From Plazaster borealis (taxonomy: Eukaryota; Echinodermata; Asteroidea; Forcipulatida; Labidiasteridae), in NCBI GenBank assembly GCA_021014325.1, contig CM037464.1:6851127-6915126 (forward strand): a stretch of 64,000 bases of DNA. Reading direction: 5' to 3'. Positions 55,050 through 64,000 of this stretch are shown piece after piece (within the stretch, counting starts at the first letter, position 1; each line of letters begins with the position of its first letter). A program made the translations under genes and the position numbers. The notes beneath the pieces were generated by a model. The model did no database searches. It had not been told where the DNA came from and saw only the letters and a program-made list of their open reading frames with translations.

Positions 55050-55215
55050 GCAATAAATGACGTCATGGTGACGTCGTCCGGAATTTTAGGCAATCAAATA
55101 GTTATACAGTACCCCACAAGTATAAAATCGAAAATAAATTGACGATCGGACGTATACTTTTTGAGATATAGTGGTCTTAAAATTGGCTAATTAAATATTC
55201 ATGTCATTATAACTA
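55050..55215 (+). repeat. Helitron-family internal segment
   Basis: Matches 40480-40660: GACGTCATGGTGACGTCGT, CAGTACCCCACAAGTATAAA, TTGAGATATAGTGGTCTTAA, AATATTCATGTCATTAT. Confidence 0.65.
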
Positions 55216-55255
55216 AGTAAACTAAATTATTAAGTAATGTTTTTTGGTTAATTAA

Positions 55256-55945
55256 TAAGTTGTCACAGTCCCGATGATGGCGATCGATTGTCCGCCAGAC
55301 GTAAAAGGTCAAGTTAACGAAAATTGAACCTGTCGCTTTAGGGCGCTTTTATGATGAAATTTCTATTATATTTGAATTTCCAGTTTGGAACAGATGGACC
55401 GGAATAAGTTCGGGTCATGTGGGAGGATAAAATGTCATGAATGTGGCACTTGTGAGGAGCTAAAATATGTCGTAAAATTATAAATGAAAGATAAATTACA
55501 TGTGCTGTAAAAGGTACAAGTGGCACAGAGATTATAACTCTATGACAAATGGTTCAGAAGATACATTTTTAATGCTATGAGAACTTTGAAGAAGTATGAA
55601 GTATAATAAAAACTAAAACTGAATTTGTTACGAACAAATACTGGGGTTTCGGCTTTAACAAGACGAACTATTAAGAATTGAATAATGTCTTTGGTGATGT
55701 AATGTAGTTTGTTAATTAGTCCCGATGGTGGCGATCGATTGTCCACCAGACGTGAAAGAGTTAACGAAAATGGAACCTATCGCTTTAGGGCGCTTTTATG
55801 ATGCAATTTCTATCACAAAACCTTGACATTGTGATGGGCCAAAACCAATAACTATCCCTTTAACGCTTCCGTATTTAATTATCTTTACTTATCTTCATAG
55901 CCCTTAGATTTAAACGCTTCCATATTTAATAGTTCGCGCAGACCA
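55256..55945 (+). repeat. Duplicated block, copy 1
   Basis: 55256-55576 matches 57942-58290 (CAGTCCCGATGATGGCGATC, TTTAGGGCGCTTTTATGATG, GGAATAAGTTCGGGTCATGT). 55600-55720 matches 57830-57960, and 55855-55945 matches 58418-58500. The first 90 bases recur again at 55715-55815. Confidence 0.85.
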
Positions 55946-57829
55946 ATATTCTATCTAGCGTCCTCTCTGTGGAGGGCAGAAGAAGTGATCATACTGGTGA
56001 CGTCATCATCCTTAGCTTGCGCGATCGTTAGATAAACCATGCATGAATGGAAGGTCCAAAGGTCGTGTCAGAACAATCCTATGTGGTCCATAATACACTG
56101 AATAAAACTCGGAGAGAATTTGTCAAATTACACTATTGGTTTATTAAATAAAACAATCCGCTATTTACACACAAAACTTCGAATATAGATTAAGTCTCAA
56201 AGAGCTTGAGGTCAGTATGACTAGTACTAATAATTGCAAATTAATTTAACACTTTCAACTGGTCGAAACAATAGAGATTTCCTTCTTCGTGCAGGATTAG
56301 TGATTTAGTTATTGTGGGAAAAAAAAACCACTACCCGACGAAAAGCAACGACGAATTATTATTTGTATTTCTAGGTCTTCAGTTTCACTTCAAAACCAAA
56401 CAAAAATCAAACCCAAATCACTCCCATCAATATTACAATGAACGATAATATACTCTACCACCAACTTTAGGTACTTTCTACTCTCGAGGATTCACCTCAT
56501 ACTATACACCAATTTGAGAGGTTTTACACTACACTTAGCTCTTGTGACTGCCTTGCAGTTCAGTTTAAGTTCAAGGTTCAATCCAACGCTCTTTGTAAAC
56601 CAAGTTCCAGCGTGGATACTCCTCACACTCGTCCTTTGTAGTTCTCGCACATCAATCTGAACCAGCGGTTCCCGGACGACCTTTTAGCGCCGCAACTCCA
56701 CACTTCAAATACGGGCCATCTGAAATAGTGATTAGCCAAACTTATGCCATAATTTAGGCTACAAAACACATTATACACTTCAATACACAATAATCACATA
56801 TCTTTGAAATTACACTTAATTTCACAAGGGAGATAATTTTTCCACCAAAAATCCACCAACTTCCAAGTAATAAATTGCAAAATGACTTTCTAAATTTGTA
56901 CAAGTATTCCAAGATTTGTAATTTAAACTACATGTTTTTATTTATTTATAATGAAAGACTTCTTGAATAAATGAATTGAATTAAAGAAATTACTCACGAT
57001 TGTAGATGTATCCTCCAACCTGTCTTTCTTTCCAAAGCTGGCAAAATGAGGCTAAAAGCCTACAACAGATGATAAAATGATTAGCTTGCAAAGCTAGCAC
57101 AGCAAAATTTCAGGTTGGTTTTCCAATATAAATATCTTTGAATATTTAACTGTGGTCTCAAAAAGACCATACAACCGCACAGCAAAACCAGGGTGTGTGC
57201 ATCCAGCACAAGCTCTCAGAAGGTCTGTGTTCACATCCCACCAAACTCAGTTGCTCTACCCCCTATTGCCATCCAATAGCATACACTGTATTCCCTCACA
57301 CATCACACCAGCACAAATCTCTTTCTTATTCAAACTTACTTTGAATATGCAATGAAGTTACTGGACCCTAAACCTGAGACCATACAAATCTGGGCGCGGT
57401 ACTACACAATAGACACGGGTTATGTACAATCATGGCCACTGGGTTCTGGACAATTTACAAAATACAAGGGGATTAGGTAAAACATGCAAATCAGAAAATG
57501 AATATTCATACTAAATCAAAATACTGTTTTTTTTTGCGACAGGTCGGAACGATGCCGTGTGTGTGAAACGGCTGTGTATGTAGGTACGGACGTATACAGT
57601 TCCAGTGATTAATACGTGTCAGGTACACAGACATGACGATCGCGATACATTTACGGGCGTTTTTAAATCGGTTTAAATATCGTCAAGAAAGGAACGAAAA
57701 ACGTTCGAAACAACTTCATTTGATGTATCGTTTGTGTCTTTTCAGACTGTAAATCCTGAGATCGAACAATAACAAATTTCATAGGTTAATGGTATGAGAT
57801 CTGTTCGGATGGAAAAATAGTAACAAACT
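55946..57829. other. Unassigned sequence between duplicated blocks
   Basis: No coding family and no clear terminal repeats; possibly one or more old insertions separating the duplicated blocks. Confidence 0.35.
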
Positions 57830-58510
57830 AGACCTGAATTTTTTACAAACAAATACTGGGGTTTCGGCTTTAACAAGGCGAACTATTAAGAATTGAATAA
57901 CGTCTTGGTGACGTAATGTTTTTTTTTGTTAAATAATAAGTTGTCACAGTCCCGATGATGGCGATCGATTGTCCGCCAGACGTGAAAGGTCAAGTTAACG
58001 AAAATGGAACCTGTCGCTTTAGGGCGCTTTTATGATGAAATTTCTATTATATTTGAGTTTCCAGTTTGGAACAGATGGACCGGAATAAGTTCGGGTCATG
58101 TGGGAGGATGAAATGTCATGAATGTGGCACTTGTGAGGAGCTAAAATATGTCGTAAAATTATAAATGAAAGATAAATTACATGTGCTGTAAAAGGTACAA
58201 GTGGCACAGAGATTACATGTGCTGTAAAAGGTACAAGTGGCACAGAGATTACAACTGACAAATGGTTCAGAAGATACATTTTTGAATAATAAACTAAAAT
58301 GCTGAAGCTAAATTTTATTTCAAACTGCCACACAGACCTTAACTTTACGTGGGTCAAAAACACTCCTAATATGCCTTTAACGCTTCCATACTTAATTCTT
58401 GTTCTTTGTCTTAAATATCCCTTTAACGCTTCCGTATTTATTTATCTTTACTTATCTTCATATCCCTTGCAATTAAACGCTCCCGTATGTAATAGTTTGA
58501 GGACACCAGT
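57830..58510 (+). repeat. Duplicated block, copy 2
   Basis: About 90-95% identical to parts of 55256-55945; contains an extra 33-bp tandem duplication (ATTACATGTGCTGTAAAAGG at 58175 and 58214). Confidence 0.85.
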
Positions 58511-58799
58511 ACAGTGAGTGTAGCGCCCTCTTGTGTTTAAAAATTGACTCTCCACGAGCGACAGGGCGCTATGTTCACCATTGTTGGTAGATACTGCCAT
58601 CGTTTATATGTAAACCATAACAAAGATGTTTTTTGTTTTTTAAACTTACACACAAAGATTATTAGTTTGATCATGGTATGATTTCTATTCTGTCGGATTT
58701 GAATTGATGCTGACCACCGTTCAGGTTTAATTACATTTACTGTGCGTGCAAAAATCATATCTCGTGAACCAAAAAAGGTTGGGACTTAGCCATGGACCT

Positions 58800-59570
58800 A
58801 GTATGTCGATGAAACCGCAAAGGTTTTCGGGATGATGACGTCATCGATAACGTCATAACATTAAATCAATGTTTAATATTTAGAACAATCATATCTGGAG
58901 AACCATAATTGCTACACACAAGATATTTGGACCATGTGAAAGACCCTGGGGAACTTTTAAAATCGTACACAAAGTGTGACCCCCTATGACCTTTACTTCC
59001 GTTAATTATTATTATTAATTTTTAAGTTCGTAAAAAAGATGTTAGGAACCTAAAAAGCCTCAAAAACAACTTTTCGCTTTTCATTCCCACCCCCCCAAAA
59101 AAAACCAAAAAACAAAAAACAACCCTCTTCTCTATTTAGTCATATTTCCAAAATATCGCTAGACACCCTCCATAAAATTGCCGTGTTGTCCCAGGATATG
59201 GGTGATTTCCGATGTGGCTATTTTGTACACAGCCTATTGAGCCAGTTGAACCCGCTACATGGGCATATTCTTAGACGCGGAATCCCCATACACTGTGCAC
59301 AAGCAATCGGTACAGGAATGTGGCCATATCCCGGATCAACCACGGCGCAGTGCTCAGTGCACAATGCAATATAGGTAAAGAAAAATAGCCATACCACTGA
59401 TCAACCACGGCGCAGTGCACAATGCAATGGGTACAGGAATATGGCCAAATCACGGGTCCACAGCACCGAGACGTTAATAAAAAAAAAGTTGGGATGGGAT
59501 GTGTTCCACATCCAAAATTTGAGCGTCATGCCGAACACCTTGTTTTTGTTTAACAACAATTTAAGTCTAG
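58800..59570 (+). mobile_element. Helitron-like 3' portion
   Basis: 58815-58890 is the reverse complement of 32690-32760 in HelA. The end has CCGAACACCT (59531-59540), a TTGTT...AACAA hairpin, and TTTAAGTCTAG followed by T; CTAG is 59567-59570. About 500 bp (59000-59520) looks unrelated and includes a CACTGTGCACAA-type duplication. Confidence 0.65.
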
Positions 59571-59642
59571 TTTTACATGTTTTTGTTTGAAACGAGTCAA
59601 ACAACTCGCCTTAACATTCATTGTAGCTATCATTACAATGAT

Positions 59643-59812
59643 GAGCTAGGTCGGGGCGACATTTAGGTACATGTTTGGGGCTACATTTAGGTCGGGGCGA
59701 CATTTAGGTACAGGTTTGGGGCTACATTTAGGTCGGGGCGACATTAAGGTACAGGTTTGGGGCTACATTTAGGTCGGGCGACATTTAGGGCTCGGGCTAC
59801 ATTTAGGTACAT
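59643..59812 (+). repeat. ~41-bp minisatellite, locus 1
   Basis: TTAGGTCGGGGCGACATTTA then GGTACAGGTTTGGGGCTACA, 4 units, ending GGGCTCGGGCTACATTTAGG. Confidence 0.95.
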
Positions 59813-60794
59813 TAAGTGGAAAACCAAAGTCGTTTCGTTGTAACATTTTCTGTAAATTCGTTATGTTTCTCTTCATTCTTCTTGAAATAAAAGCCAAATT
59901 TAAAACGTACAATATACGTTCAAAGTTTAAAACATTGTATACAGCCATAGCGACTGATGATATACCTTGTGGACCCTATATGAACAACGCGGAATGCACC
60001 TCATCACAATGAAGCATTGTTAGACGACGATTGCGAACATGATGATAATAATTGTGCGCACCTTACACAGTTTACCCTGACGATTTCCCATCTGATTTTG
60101 GCCCATAACTTCCCGAATCTTCCATAGTTGAGTTGTACACATCGTTTGAGAAAAAAAGTGTACCAACTAGAACTTGATCACATCCGTGCATTATAGAGGA
60201 AGGCAAGGTCTGTTCCCTGCCTCCATGATTGAACGTGATTACAGGGTAGGCCTACCCCTAGTTCTGAGTGGTCATGGTCCCATGACCTCCATAGTTCGAG
60301 TACTTATCCCCAGTATCGAGACCCCTATCCACATCGCTCTTTAAACATTTTGGTCATTATCTGCCCACATTCGCCAGATGGTGAAGAAAATTACTTGAAA
60401 AAGGTGTTTAAGTATTGGCTTTCCAACTGATCACCATATCCCAAAGGCCCCTATCAGGACTCCCCATCTCACACATGGCTGGTAATTTTTCTAGGGTGCA
60501 CTTTGGTCCTTTTGACTAGAAACAAAATCAGCTCAATATTTAATAATAAGTCTTAAGTTAAATCATTTAAAACAAAATTCCGGTGCCATTATCATGCTGT
60601 ATTAACCAATCACTTAATAATATAAATACTGAACTTGTAAATGTGACATAACATTAATCAAACTTAGCAATAACGTTAGCTGTTTTAAAATCATCTCCGA
60701 GTTAAAATGAAACCTATAGTGTGACTAACATGGACCCTCCTTCCATGTTTTTGTTTGCAAACAGTTTTGGTCATCATCTAGCGAATGTAGGCAG
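59813..60794. other. Unassigned spacer
   Basis: No repeat or coding feature recognised. Confidence 0.4.
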
Positions 60795-61161
60795 TTAAAG
60801 GCACTGAACACTATTGGAAATTGTCAAAGACCAGTGTTCTCACTTGGTGTATCCCAACATATGCATAAAATAACAAGCCTGTGAAAATTTAGGCTCAATT
60901 GGTCATCGAAGTTGCAAAAAAATGATGAAAGAAAAAACACCCTTGTTGTACAAATTTGTGTGCTTTCAGATAGGAATAAAAACTTCTTGCAAAAAATGTT
61001 TTATTATTTTAGTGAGAAATTACCTCTTTCTCAAAAACTACGCTACTTCAAAAGAAGTCTTTTCCTACAATGTGTTATACTGTCAACAGCTCTCCGTTGC
61101 TTGTAAGTTTTTATGCTAATATTTGTTTTGAGTTATTACCAAACGTGTACGATACCTTTAA
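60795..61161 (+). mobile_element. TTAA-type MITE, family A, full length
   Basis: TTAA at 60795-60798 and 61158-61161; termini AGGCACTGAACACTATT and GATACCT. Interior TCACTTGGTGTATCCCAACA and TGGTCATCGAAGTTGCAA. Confidence 0.85.
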
Positions 61162-61261
61162 ATAATGACCAAAACTGTGTTAACCTTTTAGCCACTGGAC
61201 CGCCCAGTCACCCAAAGCAATACACCGTAACATGCGGTAGGAGGAAACGCCCGCCAGCTTG

Positions 61262-61437
61262 TGTTTGGGGCTACATTTAGGTCGGGGCGACATTTAGGTA
61301 CAGGTTTGGGGCTACATTTAGGTCGGGGCGACATTTAGGTACAGGTTTGGGGCTACATTTAGGTCGGGCGACATTTAGGTACATGTTTGGGGCTACATCT
61401 AGGTCGGGGCGACATTTAGGGCTCGGGCTACATTTAG
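61262..61437 (+). repeat. ~41-bp minisatellite, locus 2
   Basis: Same units, orientation and terminal variant (GGGCTCGGGCTACATTTAGG) as locus 1, 1.62 kb away. Confidence 0.95.
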
Positions 61438-61604
61438 GTGCCGCACACACGGACGACCGCGATCGCACACTTTTCAATTGATACGATTTTGATGCTGAAA
61501 TCATCCAAAAGAAAAGGCTTTCCAAAACTGTGTGATTCCTTTGTCTATTTGAAATTCCTTGAGGCTAAATGCCCATCACTTTCCAACTCTATTTACATGT
61601 ACCA

Positions 61605-61835
61605 ACAAAATAAAACCGACTTTCGCAATTGGTGCTCGATATGCGGCAGGGTGTACCCCCTTTTATGTCTTCATTGTGTGCTTGGAATCTCAGGAATTCT
61701 TTTGAGGATTTTAGGGGGGGGGGGAGTTCTATACAAGAGGAAAGTAGTGTGTTATAGTATGGGAACATCGGGGGGGGGGGACGACGACACCCTCTGCCCC
61801 ATATCGGGCAGGCTATAGACTTTCGGTCTGTCACA
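61605..61835 (-). repeat. Dispersed repeat with long G runs, copy 2
   Basis: Reverse complement of 27930-28115 (TGGTGCTCGATAT, GCTTGGAATCTCAGGAATTC, TAGTGTGTTATAGTATGGGA). Confidence 0.75.
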
Positions 61836-62465
61836 CAGCATAGTCTTTGCTCGTCTTTGCCATCAGCTGAGATGACGTAGTATACCCACTGTAAGTCACG
61901 TGATGACATGTAAACATGGTCGCTCGATCGGTCAATATTAATGGATGGGCTTGAGTTGTAAACGTAACAATGTAAACAAAACAAATCATTGGATTGATGT
62001 GTCTTTGTAAAGGCTTTAGCTCTTTAGACCTATGTTTGATACCGATTTGGACGACATTATATCCCCTTGGGGGTTGGCCCCTACGCTTAAAATCTCATAC
62101 TCATCAAAGTTATCCGGTTTTGTTCAAACCATAGAGAAAGGACATCAGACTAACGGTTAACAATCAAAGGCATTGGGGATCCTAAGGTTTCGTTGTAAAA
62201 AATTGGCGATAAATCAATAAACCAACCACTTACAATGAATAAACAAATTTGCTATCAATCTGGTTGAAAATAGATGTTGTTGACAATTTTGGTCACGATC
62301 CCTGTCCTTGGGGAATATCATTCTTAAATAGAAGTGTAGCAAACACTAGTTATAAAAGGACATGTACATAAACTATTCGTACAACAACACTGCAAATTTT
62401 GACCAATGTCAGAAGTAGGTTAATTTAGCTGAACAGAAACATATATCGTCGTGGAAATAAATATC
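61836..62465. other. Unassigned sequence
   Basis: Nothing coding or repetitive recognised. Confidence 0.4.
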
Positions 62466-62469
62466 TTAA

Positions 62470-63110
62470 AGAGCGGCTCTAAGATGCTCTCAATATTTGA
62501 GTTATTACCCTTTTATGGTCAAATAGACATCGTAGATACCGGTTAATAACCATTTTACTCTTACAACTTGCATTTAATAATAAAGAATTCAAGTCAAAAA
62601 TGCACCTCTCCGCGCGGCTTTTTCAGCCGAAAGTCAAAAACTGTTTATCTATGATAATGATATGCATTAACCCCTTGACGTCGTTGGTGGCTAAAAACTC
62701 ACGGTTAGCATTATAAACACACAAATAAATGTCTCTTTGATTGGAAAAACAAAACAAAATCAAGAAGAAACCAAACTTACATCATACAATAAAATACTCT
62801 TTCTGTCCATCCAGAGTATCCTAAATTGTGTAATTGTAAAATGAAGCCTACACGTTGGGTAGTTTTACGCTATAAACAAGCTAAAATTTCCACGGAACTT
62901 AACTAAAGCTCCGCAGACCATGAGCGTTTGAACCAGTGCTGTATACGGTTTGAACGTGTGCACACCAGCGATGATTATTGCAATGTCATGGGAATAACCG
63001 TTTTCCCAAGCATGCGCAGAAACGTTAAGTCTATAAACACGCGACTGCTGGATTGTGCGTTGCTAGGAGTCTCCCCGTGATAATGCCGCGGTTTGCGTCG
63101 CCGTGCCGTG
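62470..63110. mobile_element. TTAA-flanked MITE, family F, copy 2 (inverted, partial)
   Basis: TTAA at 62466-62469, end AGAGCGGCTCTAAGATG, then a reverse-complement match to 53085-53724 at roughly 90%. The match stops where the CA-rich minisatellite begins; the far end is not in the window. Confidence 0.85.
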
Positions 63111-64000
63111 TGTGTACGTGTGTGTGTGCGTGTGAGCAAACAACCGTGGTGCCTGTGAGCAAACCCTCGTCGTTGCTCACATGCACGAGGGTTTTGCTCA
63201 CAGGCACGAGGGTTTTGCTCACACGCACGAGGGTTTTGATCACACACACGAGGGTTTGCTCACAGGCACGAGGATTTGCTCACAGACACGAGGGTTTTGC
63301 TCACACACACGAGGGTTTTGCTCACACACACACGAGGGTTTGCTCACAGGCACGAGGGTTTGCTCACACACACGAGGGTTTGCTTACACACACACACAAG
63401 GGTTTTGCTCACACACACGAGGATTTGCTCACAGGCACGAGGATTTGCTCACAGGCACGAGGGTTTTGCTCACACACACGAGGGATTTGCTCACACACAC
63501 GAGGGTTTTGCTCACACGCACGAGAGTTTTGCTCACACACACACGAGGGTTTTGCTCACACACACGAGGGTTTGCTCACACACACGAGTGTTTGCTCACA
63601 GGCACGAGGATTTGCTCACAGACACGCGGGTTCTGCTCACACACACGAGGGTTTGCTCACATGCACGAGGGTTTGCTCACACACACGAGGGTTTTGCTCA
63701 CACACACGAGGATTTGCTCACAGGCACGAGGGTTTGCGCACACGCACGAGGGTTTGCTCACAGGCACGAGGGTTTGCTCACACACACGAGGGTTTGCTTA
63801 CACACACACACAAGGGTTTTGCTCACACACACGAGGATTTGCTCACAGGCACGAGGATTTGCTCACAGGCACGAGGGTTTTGCTCACACACACGAGGGAT
63901 TTGCTCACACACACGAGGGTTTTGCTCACACGCACGAGAGTTTTGCTCACACACACGAGGGTTTTGCTCACACACACGAGGGTTTGCTCACACACACGAG
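63110..64000. repeat. 17-20-bp minisatellite, >45 units, continues past window end
   Basis: Units of TTTGCTCACACACACGAGGG type, with CAGGCACGAGG and CACGCACGAGG variants. Higher-order periodicity is visible: the variant order around 63340-63540 recurs near 63770-63960 (about 430 bp later). Confidence 0.97.

Noticed and set aside
61277..61525. ORF with repeated Pro/Asn/Val peptides on the minus strand
   Set aside because: Shadow of the 41-bp minisatellite.
63110..64000. Regularly spaced repeats that could suggest a CRISPR array
   Set aside because: There are no unique spacers; units abut directly and vary in length. It is a CA-rich minisatellite in animal DNA.

Overview
The window is animal nuclear DNA, almost certainly from an invertebrate deuterostome. 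Many dispersed short inverted-repeat elements look like those I associate with echinoderm (sea star type) genomes; that assignment is inference. Coding density is very low. Two spliced protein-coding genes can be followed exon by exon, and nearly everything else is introns and layered mobile DNA.

Gene 1 (+ strand, 1937-17546) is the 3' part of an SLC16/monocarboxylate-transporter-like MFS gene. Four exons are visible (1937-2324, 8736-8961, 15598-15741, 17326-17546). Their phases agree, and they cover the region from about TM5/6 to the stop; the N-terminal exons lie left of the window. Gene 2 (- strand, 24875-36031) is a complete seven-exon phosphotriesterase-related gene (PTER, amidohydrolase superfamily) of 348 codons, with all expected metal-ligand residues. 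The two genes converge, with about 7.3 kb between their stop codons. Nothing shows that they work together beyond both being solute/metabolite genes.

Layout: 0-2 kb is a repeat array with nested MITEs. 2-17.5 kb is SLC16 exons in long introns. 17.5-24.9 kb is intergenic and rich in palindromic MITEs. 24.9-36 kb is PTER. 32.6-39.1 kb holds two Helitron-like non-autonomous elements in opposite orientation, one in PTER intron 1 and one just upstream, so PTER exon 1 sits between them. 39.1-44.4 kb holds further Helitron-family copies, one region interrupted by a 2.6-kb foldback element with a 6-bp target duplication. 44.6-45.6 kb is an element with hAT-like ends. 45.6-47.5 kb looks single-copy with a promoter-like patch. 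47.5-49.7 kb is a near-perfect 1.1-kb tandem duplication. 50.9-51.4 kb has a short tandem array and a histone-type 3' stem-loop relic. 52.1-54.3 kb is a broken cluster of small virus-like genes on the - strand, split by a TTAA-flanked MITE. 54.4-59.6 kb is more Helitron-family DNA and duplicated blocks. 59.6-64 kb holds paired minisatellites, MITEs, and a second copy of the TTAA MITE in which a long CA-rich minisatellite runs off the window end.

The most interesting structures are the Helitron-like family (3' hairpin plus CTAG, subterminal GGTGTTCGG repeats, internal 130-bp satellite with paired ETS-like sites, hairpin arrays at the other end), the foldback element built on a CGCCCGGGCG minisatellite, and the MITE-split virus-like gene cluster. 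All coordinates were read by eye; repeat boundaries without a stated target duplication are approximate.
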